64,000 bases of DNA from the NCBI GenBank assembly GCA_964439265.1, contig CAYTOA010000003.1, positions 1-64,000 on the forward strand, given 5' to 3'. The notes beneath the pieces are model-generated. The model saw only the letters and a list, made by a program, of their open reading frames with translations. It ran no database searches and was not told the origin of the DNA. Shown here piece by piece: positions 41,348-49,364 of this stretch (its first letter is position 1; each line of letters begins with the position of its first letter). This DNA is from JAGVPT01 sp964439265. Its GTDB lineage: Bacteria; Bacteroidota; Ignavibacteria; UBA10030; UBA8401. The translations under genes and the position numbers were made by a program.

Positions 41348-43122
41348 CCTTTGGTCAACGTGATCAATTCTTCCGATTCTATTTCTTCACCGTTGACCGC
41401 CGAACGTTCTTCGTCAGGAACGTCAATGATCTCATTCCACGTTTGACCCGCCGGAATCATCGGGTAGACGTTGTCCTCCGGAACAACCTTGAATTCTACA
41501 ATGACGGGACCATCCTTAACGGCCAGCGCCTTCAGGATGACGTCTTCGACCTCATCCGTGTTCACGGCACGATATCCCGGGCAGCCGTAGGCGTCCGCAA
41601 GCTTGACAAAATCGGGGCTGTACATCGCAACGTGCGAATAGCGCTTGCGCCAGAAGAGCTCCTGCCATTGACGTACCATGCCGAGATAGCCGTTGTTAAG
41701 GATGAATATTTTCACGGGTACCTTGTATTCAACGCAGGTCGCCATCTCCTGAATATTCATCTGGATGCCGCCGTCGCCGCTCACCGAAATAATGGGGAAA
41801 TCTTTTCTGGCAAATGAGGCGCCCATTGCTGCGGGAAGCGAGAATCCCATTGTTCCCAGTCCGCCCGATGTGATATGCGTTCGGGGGTGGATGTACTTAA
41901 AAAACTGTGCAGCCCACATTTGATGCTGGCCGACGTCGCTGATGATGACGGCGTCCCCTTTTGTGATCTCTCCGATCTTCTGGATAACGTACTGCATGCG
42001 AATCAGTTTCCCGTTTCGGTAGCGAAGGGGGTGTTCCGCTTTCCATTGTTTGATCGTCTGGAGCCAATCCGTCGTATCGAGCGGCTCGACCATCTGCGAT
42101 AATTTCTGCAAGACTTTTTTCACATCGCCGACGATCGGAACGTCTACCTTTACGTTCTTGCTGATCGCGGTCGGATCTATGTCGATGTGGATCTTCTTTG
42201 CTTCTGCAGCAAACGCCTCCGTGTTTCCTGTGACTCGGTCGTCGAACCGGGCGCCGACGGCGATAAGCAGATCGCAGTAATGCACCGCAGTATTTGAATA
42301 CCATGTTCCATGCATTCCGAGCATCCCCATAGACAATTCATCGTTTTCGGGGTATGAACCGAGCCCATGCAGTGTCGTCGTCACCGGTATTCGGGTCTTC
42401 CTGGCAAAGCTCTTTAAATCATCCGATGCATTCGAAAGAATTGCACCGCCGCCGACGTACAACACGGGACGCTTCGATTTAGCAATAAGGGCGGCGGCTT
42501 TCTCAAGCTGCTTCATGTGCCCTTCAACATGCGGATTGTACGAACGCATGGAAACTTTTTTAGGATAGTCGAAATGAGTTTTACTCGCCATCACGTCCTT
42601 TGGCAAATCGACGAGAACCGGACCGGGCCTTCCCGTGGTCGCAACATAAAACGCTTCCTTGATCGTCGACGCGAGCTCTCTGACATCGCGGACAAGGTAA
42701 TTGTGCTTGGTAATCGGCCGCGTGATGCCAACAATGTCGGCCTCCTGAAAGGCGTCATTTCCTATAAGCTTTAAAGCGACTTGTCCCGTGAACACGACGA
42801 TGGGTACAGAATCCATATACGCATCGGCTATCCCTGTGACTGTGTTCGTAGCGCCGGGGCCCGAGGTTACAAGCGCGACGCCCGGTTTGCCGCTCGCCTT
42901 GGCGTACCCTTCGGCTGCGTGGACGGCTCCCTGTTCATGCCTCGTTAAGATGTGTTTGATATCCGAAATGTCGTGCAGTGCGTCGTAGATGCCGATCACT
43001 GCGCCGCCGGGATATCCAAAAACGATTTCGACCCCTTCTTCAATCAAGGATCGTACAAAGATCTCGGCGCCAGTCATTAATTTAGCGGGGAGGGTGGGCG
43101 GTATTTCTTTCTGTTGTGCCAT
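41344..43122 (-). CDS. ilvB: Acetolactate synthase large subunit
   Basis: A 592-residue ThDP enzyme: EEGVEIVFGYPGGAVIGIYD with the conserved Glu at HEQGAVHAAEGYA, GPGATNTVTG, and the ThDP-Mg motif from VSGDGGIQMNIQEMATC to FILNNGYLGM. It condenses pyruvate with pyruvate or 2-oxobutyrate. First gene of the long minus-strand operon, preceded by an Ile-rich leader peptide and terminator. The catalytic subunit is complete. Confidence 0.96.
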   Translation of the reverse strand: MAQQKEIPPTLPAKLMTGAEIFVRSLIEEGVEIVFGYPGGAVIGIYDALHDISDIKHILTRHEQGAVHAAEGYAKASGKPGVALVTSGPGATNTVTGIADAYMDSVPIVVFTGQVALKLIGNDAFQEADIVGITRPITKHNYLVRDVRELASTIKEAFYVATTGRPGPVLVDLPKDVMASKTHFDYPKKVSMRSYNPHVEGHMKQLEKAAALIAKSKRPVLYVGGGAILSNASDDLKSFARKTRIPVTTTLHGLGSYPENDELSMGMLGMHGTWYSNTAVHYCDLLIAVGARFDDRVTGNTEAFAAEAKKIHIDIDPTAISKNVKVDVPIVGDVKKVLQKLSQMVEPLDTTDWLQTIKQWKAEHPLRYRNGKLIRMQYVIQKIGEITKGDAVIISDVGQHQMWAAQFFKYIHPRTHITSGGLGTMGFSLPAAMGASFARKDFPIISVSGDGGIQMNIQEMATCVEYKVPVKIFILNNGYLGMVRQWQELFWRKRYSHVAMYSPDFVKLADAYGCPGYRAVNTDEVEDVILKALAVKDGPVIVEFKVVPEDNVYPMIPAGQTWNEIIDVPDEERSAVNGEEIESEELITLTKG

Positions 43123-43163
43123 GGCCGTAGTCTGGTTGGTGAATGTTAATGCTGTAAATATCT

Positions 43164-43213
43164 AAAAAGCGACGCCAAAGGAATTTTTGTGTTCCTCCAG
43201 GGGTTACGCCTTT
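43164..43213 (-). terminator. Attenuator terminator of the ilv operon
   Basis: On the minus strand the inner stem CCTGGAGGAA/TTCCTTTGG (one bulge) and outer stem AAAGGCG/CGCTTTT enclose an A-rich loop and lead into five Ts (43168-43164), about 40 bp before the ilvB start. Confidence 0.75.
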
Positions 43214-43272
43214 ATCTAAACTTCTTCTTTGGAAATATTCGGTGGTGTGTTTGGGGTAACCTCTGGTCTGTC

Positions 43273-43368
43273 TCAGCCTACAATTGTTAGGCTTAGAATA
43301 CCCGGTAGAGTTCCCAAAATAATAATAATGCCGGCGACGAAGAGGGGGGATACGGCAGGAATACGCAT
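43273..43368 (-). CDS. ilvL: ilv operon leader peptide
   Basis: A 31-codon frame: MRIPAVSPLFVAG, four consecutive ATT Ile codons, then LGTLPGILSLTIVG and TGA. It has seven Ile, five Leu and three Val. It lies about 150 bp before ilvB, ahead of the terminator. There is no strong Shine-Dalgarno, and its ATG lies in one arm of a 9-bp inverted repeat. The function is inferred from the codon bias and the downstream structures. Confidence 0.85.
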   Translation of the reverse strand: MRIPAVSPLFVAGIIIILGTLPGILSLTIVG

Positions 43369-43550
43369 CAGCGTTTCTGACTTCGAACTGTTAGAAATGT
43401 AATGCGTATTTTTTTGATTTCGTCTTGACATGTCCGGTCTTAAGTGGATGACAATTCATCCGATCCGTTGCACTCTAAAAATATAAGAATTTATACCCTT
43501 TTGTCAAGTGAAATATTCGATTTTTTTGGTTCGTCAGCTTATCGCAAGAA

Positions 43551-43578
43551 TTGTATATCAGCGAAAAATCTCTATATT
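43551..43578 (+). promoter_or_regulatory. Candidate mnmE promoter
   Basis: TTGTAT (43551-43556), 16 bp, TATATT (43573-43578), with the mnmE ATG at 43593. The spacing is acceptable but the -35 box is weak, and the implied 5' leader is very short. Confidence 0.35.
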
Positions 43579-43592
43579 TAACATCCATCGCC

Positions 43593-44972
43593 ATGTTCCG
43601 AGACCGAAATGATACCATTGCCGCTATTGCAACTCCCCTTGGAGAAGCAGGGATCTCCATGATCCGAGTAAGCGGTGCTGAAGCCTTGGGGGTCGTTGAT
43701 GCTGTCTTTCGCGGCAAATCTTCCCTATTAGAAGCGCTTTCCCACACCATTCACCATGGCAGAATAGTGCATCCGCAGGACGGCATTGTGGATGATGTTC
43801 TTGCCTCAGTCTTTCGCAAGCCCCATTCCTACACCGGCGACAACGCAGTAGAAATAAGCTGTCACGGAAGTTATTATGTCTCACGTAAGGTTCTTGAGAC
43901 CGTTATTGCGGCTGGGGCAAGGATGGCAGACCCTGGAGAATTCACTCAACGCGCATTCCTTAACGGCAAGATGGATCTGACGCAGGCTGAGGCGGTCGCA
44001 GATCTCATTCACTCAAAAACTGCCCTCGCCCACCGGGCGTCCGTTGAACAGCTCAACGGCAGGTTGTCGGCCGCAATCAACGAGATTAGAAAGAGGTTGA
44101 TCGATTTATGTTCGCTGCTGGAACTCGAGCTTGACTTTGCTGAAGAGGGAATCGCCCTGGCAGATCGGAAGAAGACCATTTCGTCTTTTGAGTGTGCAAT
44201 AACGGATATAGATATTCTTATTCAATCGTATACCTACGGGAAGTTCATCCGAGACGGGGTAAAGGTCGTATTAGCGGGCAGCCCCAATGTGGGGAAATCG
44301 AGCCTCCTAAATTTGCTCCTACAGGAAAATAGAGCGATCGTGAGCGAGCATCCCGGAACTACCAGGGATGTGATCGAAGAGACGCTGCTAATTGACGGAA
44401 TAGCCTTTCGACTAGTGGACACCGCTGGACTCAGGACCACAACGGATATCATCGAACAAGAGGGGGTAAGGAGAAGTAACGATCAAATCAGTTCAGCCGA
44501 CGTGATCTTGTTATTGTTGGATTTGTCATCTCCCCTCGGCAGCGCGATAGAAGGTGTGCTTCAGTTTCTCAAAGAGTTCGGCGACAGGGTTATCCTTGTC
44601 CTTAACAAATCAGATATTCGTAGTTCAGGTTTTGAGGAAGAAGCGTTCAAGGATTATGATTCTGTGGCAATTTCTTGTGTTTCTAGGCAGGGTGTTCCTA
44701 CTCTTGCGAAGAAAATGGTTGGACGAGTAGTTGGAGGTTTTGACTCGCATTCTTCCAGCATAAAGATTCAAAGTGATCGACACCGCCAGCTTCTTAAAAT
44801 GACGCAGAACAGCCTTGTTTCAGCCAAAAATGTCTTCGTTGATGGATTGGGAAATGAGCTAGTCGCCATCGATCTGAGGGGGGCTCTAAACTATTTGGGA
44901 GAGATCATCGGCCTAACTACGCCGGAAGACATCCTTAATAACATCTTTTCCCGTTTTTGTATTGGGAAATAG
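43593..44972 (+). CDS. mnmE: tRNA uridine-5-carboxymethylaminomethyl GTPase MnmE
   Basis: A 459-residue protein read from the ATG at 43593, where the conserved DTIAAIATPLGEAGISMIRV N-terminus begins; an upstream in-frame ATG would add 14 non-conserved residues. The embedded G domain shows GSPNVGKSS (about 229-237), DTAGLR and NKSD, and the C-terminus ends in the catalytic CIGK. With MnmG it modifies the wobble uridine of several tRNAs. Followed by mnmG after 22 bp that hold a parS-like site. Confidence 0.96.
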   Translation: MFRDRNDTIAAIATPLGEAGISMIRVSGAEALGVVDAVFRGKSSLLEALSHTIHHGRIVHPQDGIVDDVLASVFRKPHSYTGDNAVEISCHGSYYVSRKVLETVIAAGARMADPGEFTQRAFLNGKMDLTQAEAVADLIHSKTALAHRASVEQLNGRLSAAINEIRKRLIDLCSLLELELDFAEEGIALADRKKTISSFECAITDIDILIQSYTYGKFIRDGVKVVLAGSPNVGKSSLLNLLLQENRAIVSEHPGTTRDVIEETLLIDGIAFRLVDTAGLRTTTDIIEQEGVRRSNDQISSADVILLLLDLSSPLGSAIEGVLQFLKEFGDRVILVLNKSDIRSSGFEEEAFKDYDSVAISCVSRQGVPTLAKKMVGRVVGGFDSHSSSIKIQSDRHRQLLKMTQNSLVSAKNVFVDGLGNELVAIDLRGALNYLGEIIGLTTPEDILNNIFSRFCIGK

Positions 44973-44973
44973 T

Positions 44974-44988
44974 TGTTTCACGTGAAAC
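44974..44988. other. parS-like site 1
   Basis: TGTTTCACGTGAAAC is a perfect palindrome core of the ParB-binding parS consensus (one end base of the 16-mer differs). It lies between mnmE and mnmG, a common origin-proximal parS location. Confidence 0.85.
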
Positions 44989-44994
44989 GCGATT

Positions 44995-46872
44995 ATGGTC
45001 ACCAAAGAACCAAGAAAAATCTACGATGTGATTGTTGTTGGCGGCGGCCACGCAGGGATTGAAGCTTCTTTGGCTTCTGCCAGAATGGGGTGCAGCACGT
45101 TGCTGGTTAGCCTGAAGCTCACGTCAATCGGGAGACTCTCCTGCAACCCGGCTATTGGGGGAACAGCCAAGGGGCACATCGTCCGCGAGATCGATGCTCT
45201 AGGAGGAGAAATGGGGAAAATCGCGGACTCGACTGGAATCAATTTTAAGATGCTTAACAAGTCGAAAGGGCCCGCTGTTTGGTCCCCGCGTTCTCAGAAT
45301 GACAGGGAGGAATATGCCGTTGATGCTCAGAAAAGGATATTGAGTCAGAAACACCTGGATGTCCTCGAGGACTCTTTAGATGACATTGTCGCAGAGAGAA
45401 ATTCGCTGCGCGGAATTCAGACCGCCATATTCGGAAAGATAAAGTGCGGAGCTTTAGTTCTTTGCTCTGGGACCTTTCTCAATGGACTCATGCATACAGG
45501 GCTAAGAAATCGGAAGGGGGGAAGATTCGGCGAGCCGCCGGCTGTGCACATAACGGAATGTCTTAACCGCCTCGGCTTCGTGTCGGGAAGGCTGAAGACG
45601 GGAACGCCTCCACGAATAGACCTGAGAAGTATCGATCTTTCTTCTGTCGAACTTCAGGAAAGTGACAATCCCCCAATCCCGTTCTCTTTCTCGACGGAGA
45701 AAATTTCGAATAAATTGATCCCGATGTATTTGACCTATACAAACAAAGAAACGCACAATGTTCTAAGGCAGGGATTTGATCGTTCTCCGTTGTTTACCGG
45801 AAGGATAAAGGGAACCGGACCGCGATATTGCCCGTCGATCGAAGATAAAGTCTTTCGATTTGCAGAGAGGGAGCGTCACCAAGTTTTTCTCGAACCTGAA
45901 GGCTACAACACGAACGTAGTTTATGTGAATGGATTCTCAACAAGCCTGCCGGAAGAAATACAATTTGAGGGACTCAAAACTATCGCCGGATTGCAAAAAG
46001 TAGAAATGCTCAGGCCTGGATATGCGGTGGAGTACGATTTCTTTCCACCAAACCAGCTCAAACACACCTTAGAAACTAAACTGGTCTCGGGGCTTTTCTT
46101 CGCGGGGCAGATTAATGGAACATCTGGCTATGAAGAGGCCGCAGGCCAGGGTCTGATCGCGGGGATCAATGCCGCGCTAAAGGCAGGGAACGGTGAACCA
46201 TTTGTCATAGGCAGAAGCGACGCCTACATCGGTGTGATGATTGATGACCTGATCAACAAATCTACCGATGAGCCATACAGGATGTTCACCTCCCGGGCCG
46301 AGCATCGCCTTCTCCTGCGGCAGGATAACGCCGACCGCCGTTTGATGAGAAAAGGACACAAACTGGGATTGGTTTCTGACGGAATGTTGTCGGTGTTGAA
46401 TTCAAAAGAGAAAGCGATTGATCTTGTGTCCGACTATCTTCAAAAGAAATTTGCCTCGCCTCTCGAAGCAAACAAATTGCTTGTAAAATTCAATCTAAGT
46501 CCAACACAAGAACATGAGAGACTCTCGCAAATTCTAAAGCGGCCTTCAATCACAATCGACGAACTGATGCCGCTGATTGATGGCGACGAAGCCAGGCAAG
46601 CCCTGTCAGTCAAAGGCGTGGGAGAACAGGTCGAGATTGATATCAAATACGACGGCTACATTAAAAGGGAGCTAGAGCAAATTAATAAATCAGCAAAGTT
46701 TGAGAGCTTTGAAATACCTCAAGACTTCGATTTCGCGAGCATTAAGTCCCTCAGCACTGAGGGGAAAGAAAGGCTGCGGAAGGTAAAACCGGTATCTATC
46801 GGACAGGCGTCAAGGATTTCCGGGGTAACCGTGTCGGACATATCGGTTCTATCAGTGTACTTGAAGAAATAA
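44995..46872 (+). CDS. mnmG: tRNA uridine-5-carboxymethylaminomethyl modification enzyme MnmG (GidA)
   Basis: A 625-residue FAD protein with the dinucleotide motif VVGGGHAGIEA (14-24), LSCNPAIGGTAKGH, LKTGTPPR with the redox Cys environment, and the C-terminal SRAEHRLLLRQDNAD. It forms the MnmEG complex for wobble-uridine modification. A full-length family member flanked on both sides by parS-like palindromes. Confidence 0.97.
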   Translation: MVTKEPRKIYDVIVVGGGHAGIEASLASARMGCSTLLVSLKLTSIGRLSCNPAIGGTAKGHIVREIDALGGEMGKIADSTGINFKMLNKSKGPAVWSPRSQNDREEYAVDAQKRILSQKHLDVLEDSLDDIVAERNSLRGIQTAIFGKIKCGALVLCSGTFLNGLMHTGLRNRKGGRFGEPPAVHITECLNRLGFVSGRLKTGTPPRIDLRSIDLSSVELQESDNPPIPFSFSTEKISNKLIPMYLTYTNKETHNVLRQGFDRSPLFTGRIKGTGPRYCPSIEDKVFRFAERERHQVFLEPEGYNTNVVYVNGFSTSLPEEIQFEGLKTIAGLQKVEMLRPGYAVEYDFFPPNQLKHTLETKLVSGLFFAGQINGTSGYEEAAGQGLIAGINAALKAGNGEPFVIGRSDAYIGVMIDDLINKSTDEPYRMFTSRAEHRLLLRQDNADRRLMRKGHKLGLVSDGMLSVLNSKEKAIDLVSDYLQKKFASPLEANKLLVKFNLSPTQEHERLSQILKRPSITIDELMPLIDGDEARQALSVKGVGEQVEIDIKYDGYIKRELEQINKSAKFESFEIPQDFDFASIKSLSTEGKERLRKVKPVSIGQASRISGVTVSDISVLSVYLKK

Positions 46873-46884
46873 CAGCCTGCTAAA

Positions 46885-46899
46885 TGTTCCACGTGGAAC
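46885..46899. other. parS-like site 2
   Basis: TGTTCCACGTGGAAC, the CC/GG variant of the parS palindrome, between mnmG and rsmG, about 1.9 kb from site 1. Confidence 0.82.
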
Positions 46900-46921
46900 C
46901 ATTCATGGAAAGAAGTTTCCG

Positions 46922-47647
46922 TTGACAAATGATGAACTATTGCTTCGCTCGTTGGCTCAAAAAAATAGGATGGCAATAACGGATATACAGCTTCAAAAGA
47001 TCAGCCGCTATGTTGTGCTTCTCAAGGAATGGAACAAGAACATTAACCTGATTTCTCGCAAGGATGTGGAAAGCGTATGGTTAAATCACATTTTCCTTTC
47101 GCTTTCCTTCTTCTGCAAAATTGAATTTACACCTGGCTCAAGAGTACTTGATCTTGGGACCGGAGGCGGGTTGCCGGGCATTCCTCTCAGCATCGTTCGA
47201 AACGATGTCACATTTGTCCTCCTGGATTCGATCAGAAAGAAAACAAAAGCAGTAGAAGACATGACTGTCGCGCTCGAATTGCAGAACGTATCGGTCGTCT
47301 GTTCCAGGGCGGAAGATCTCAATACCGCGGCTGCATACAGATCTTCCTTTGATGCCGTTATTGCAAGAGGGGTATCTGGCCTGGAAGATTTGGTCGCATG
47401 GGGGATGCCCTTTCTAAAAAAGGTCATAGCTCCAAAGCCGGCTCCTCCCATCACGGGTAAGATTGATCCTTCGCAGACGCCAGCGCTCATCACAATGAAG
47501 GGGGGAAACATGGAATCGGAAATCGAAAGAACTTTGAGACGTTTTCCGGGGGTGAAAATTCAGTCCATGGATCTGATTTTTAACGGAAGTGAATTGCTCC
47601 AGAACAGCGACAAAAAGCTTGTCGTCGTACAAAACGAGATCCGGTGA
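46922..47647 (+). CDS. rsmG: 16S rRNA 7-methylguanosine methyltransferase RsmG (GidB)
   Basis: A 241-residue SAM methyltransferase: YVVLLKEWNKNINLISRKD, then VLDLGTGGGLPGIPL (SAM loop) and FVLLDSIRKKTKAV. It methylates the 530-loop guanosine of 16S rRNA. The frame opens with TTG at 46922; the distance from this start to the WNK motif matches known RsmG proteins and a purine-rich site precedes it. An ATG at 46970 is the alternative. The stop lies four bases before the murQ GTG. Confidence 0.95.
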   Translation: MTNDELLLRSLAQKNRMAITDIQLQKISRYVVLLKEWNKNINLISRKDVESVWLNHIFLSLSFFCKIEFTPGSRVLDLGTGGGLPGIPLSIVRNDVTFVLLDSIRKKTKAVEDMTVALELQNVSVVCSRAEDLNTAAAYRSSFDAVIARGVSGLEDLVAWGMPFLKKVIAPKPAPPITGKIDPSQTPALITMKGGNMESEIERTLRRFPGVKIQSMDLIFNGSELLQNSDKKLVVVQNEIR

Positions 47648-47651
47648 TAAT

Positions 47652-48608
47652 GTGAGTAATCAACAAGCATTGTTTGAGCGGCTTTTGACTTTAACTACAG
47701 AGCAGCGAAATCCCTTGACGATGGATATCGATGCGCGGTCTATTCCAGAGATCCTCAAGATCATAAACGCCGAGGACAAGCAGGTTGCCGTCGCCGTGGA
47801 GGCTGAGCTCGACTTCATTGTCAAGGCCGTTGAACTCGTTCTCGATTCATTTAAGAAGGGTGGGAGATTGATCTATGTCGGCGCCGGGACTAGCGGAAGG
47901 CTTGGAGTTCTCGATGCCGTAGAATGTCCCCCCACATTCGGCGTTAACCCGCAAATGGTGCGCGGCCTGATAGCAGGCGGACAGAAAGCTATGTTTCGTG
48001 CTCAAGAAGGTGCAGAAGACCGTGAGGAGGCAGGGGCAAGGGATATCGATGACCAAGCGGTAAATGAAAAAGACATTGTGTGCGGCATTGCAGCGAGCTT
48101 GCAGACACCCTATGTGGTTGGCGCGGTGATTCACGCAAAAAAGAGGGGCGCAAAAACTCTTTATCTTACGACAAACCCCCGCAAGAACCTCTCGCTGCCT
48201 GAATTCAGCGAATTGGCAAAGGCCATTGATGTTGCGATATGTCCTGAGGTTGGTCCGGAAGTGATTATGGGATCGACCAGAATGAAATCCGGAACTGCGC
48301 AAAAGCTCGTCCTCAATATGATCACCACCGCAGCGATGATTCGTCTCGGCAAGGTCTATGAAAACATGATGATCGACCTTCAGCTTACAAACCAAAAACT
48401 CACAGAGCGGGCCAAGCGCGTAGTTATGGCAATAACGGGCATAAAATACGAAGCCGCTGCGGAATTCCTCCAAAAAGCAGACGGTCAGGTCAAAACGGCT
48501 ATCGTTATGATAAAGGCCAACATCACAAAAGACGAGGCCCTGGACCGGCTTCAACGATCCGGCGGATTCGTCCGTTCTGCGATAGAAAATATCAGTCTCA
48601 TACCATAA
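47652..48608 (+). CDS. murQ: N-acetylmuramic acid 6-phosphate etherase
   Basis: From the GTG at 47652, 318 residues. It shows TEQRNPLTMDID, the SIS-domain IYVGAGTSGRLGVLDAVECPPTFG, CPEVGPEVIMGSTRMKSGTAQK and LNMITTAAMIRLGKVY, all diagnostic of MurQ. It cleaves the lactyl ether of MurNAc-6-P in peptidoglycan recycling. The frame could extend into rsmG, but the GTG immediately after the rsmG stop is the sensible start. No murK or anmK neighbour. Confidence 0.95.
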   Translation: MSNQQALFERLLTLTTEQRNPLTMDIDARSIPEILKIINAEDKQVAVAVEAELDFIVKAVELVLDSFKKGGRLIYVGAGTSGRLGVLDAVECPPTFGVNPQMVRGLIAGGQKAMFRAQEGAEDREEAGARDIDDQAVNEKDIVCGIAASLQTPYVVGAVIHAKKRGAKTLYLTTNPRKNLSLPEFSELAKAIDVAICPEVGPEVIMGSTRMKSGTAQKLVLNMITTAAMIRLGKVYENMMIDLQLTNQKLTERAKRVVMAITGIKYEAAAEFLQKADGQVKTAIVMIKANITKDEALDRLQRSGGFVRSAIENISLIP

Positions 48609-48626
48609 TAGTTCAGGAGCAACCCG

Positions 48627-49334
48627 GTGAATATTCCCCCAATCGATTCCGACATTTATCTCCCATTCATTGGCTATCCAATAGAGGGAATCAACTTCCT
48701 CAGACGGCTCAAGAAAAACAACAACCGCGAATGGTTTGAGAACCACAAACCCGAGTACGAGTCCGACGTCAAGTTGCCGATGCAATCGCTGATCGCTTCT
48801 CTTCAACCCTATTTCGAATCCTTCGCGCCGGAATTTGACATCAACCCGAAGAGGTCGCTCTTCCGGATATACCGCGACATCCGTTTCAGCAAAGACAAGA
48901 CGCCGTACAAAACCCACGTCGCCGCTCACTTTGTCCTGCGGGGAAAACCGAAGGGGATCGAAGGGTCGGGCTATTACATGCACATCGAGCCGGGAAGTGT
49001 TTTCCTTGGAGGTGGAATCTATATGCCCGATGGTGATCAACTGAAAAAGATACGCAGGGCGATCGCAGGTCAGCCGAAAATATTCTTAAGTATTGTTAAC
49101 AACAAAGCCTTTGTGAAGAGGTTCAAAAGGATCGACGGGGATAAACTCCAGCGGGTTCCTCAAGGCTTCGAACCGACACACCCAATGGCTGAATGGCTGA
49201 AACTCAAACAATTTTTTGTTGGCGTCGATTGGAAAGAAGAGAAATGTCTGAAACCCCGGTTCGCCAAAGATGCGGCTGCGGTATTCGAGGAGGCGGCTCC
49301 GTTGGTTCAATTCCTGAACGAAGCGATGAAATAA
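48627..49334 (+). CDS. DUF2461 family protein
   Basis: A 235-residue protein with the family's FLRRLKKNNNREWFENHKPEY opening, SLFRIYRDIRFSKDKTPYKTH and YYMHIEPGSVFLGGGIYMP. GTG start with GGAG upstream. Function unknown in the literature as far as I know. Conserved charged and aromatic residues suggest an enzyme or nucleic-acid binder. Downstream of murQ and probably co-transcribed. Confidence 0.9.
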   Translation: MNIPPIDSDIYLPFIGYPIEGINFLRRLKKNNNREWFENHKPEYESDVKLPMQSLIASLQPYFESFAPEFDINPKRSLFRIYRDIRFSKDKTPYKTHVAAHFVLRGKPKGIEGSGYYMHIEPGSVFLGGGIYMPDGDQLKKIRRAIAGQPKIFLSIVNNKAFVKRFKRIDGDKLQRVPQGFEPTHPMAEWLKLKQFFVGVDWKEEKCLKPRFAKDAAAVFEEAAPLVQFLNEAMK

Positions 49335-49364
49335 ACCATTAGTTCTTTCCAGTCGATCTTCACC

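Larger units (their letters stand above)
43164..43368 (-). promoter_or_regulatory. Branched-chain amino acid attenuator upstream of ilvB
   Basis: The antiterminator arm CCAGAGGTTAC (43266-43256), a few nt after the leader stop, pairs with GTAACCCCTGG (43207-43197) in 10 of 11 positions. That second arm is the 5' side of the terminator, so the two folds are exclusive. A further hairpin AGCCTA...TAGGCT (43293-43275) covers the leader's last codons. A ribosome stalled at the four Ile codons (43329-43318) leaves the first arm free. One that reaches the stop would mask it and allow termination. Confidence 0.85.
43123..43592. other. Divergent 470-bp region between ilvB and mnmE
   Basis: Toward ilvB it holds the leader peptide and attenuator (43164-43368) and a 9-bp inverted pair AATACGCAT/ATGCGTATT (43360-43368, 43402-43410) spanning the leader start codon. 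Toward mnmE it holds a candidate promoter (43551-43578). The stretch 43411-43540 is AT-rich with no gene. I saw no DnaA-box cluster. Confidence 0.7.

Noticed and set aside
43123..43368. T-box riboswitch upstream of ilvB
   Set aside because: No T-box core sequence or specifier-loop layout; an Ile-rich leader peptide explains the region better.
43123..43592. Replication origin candidate near parS sites
   Set aside because: No cluster of DnaA boxes or AT-rich unwinding repeats could be seen; the region is explained by the ilv leader and mnmE promoter.
47847..49040. Minus-strand reading frame of 397 codons
   Set aside because: Antisense across both murQ and the DUF2461 gene, which are clear; no motif.
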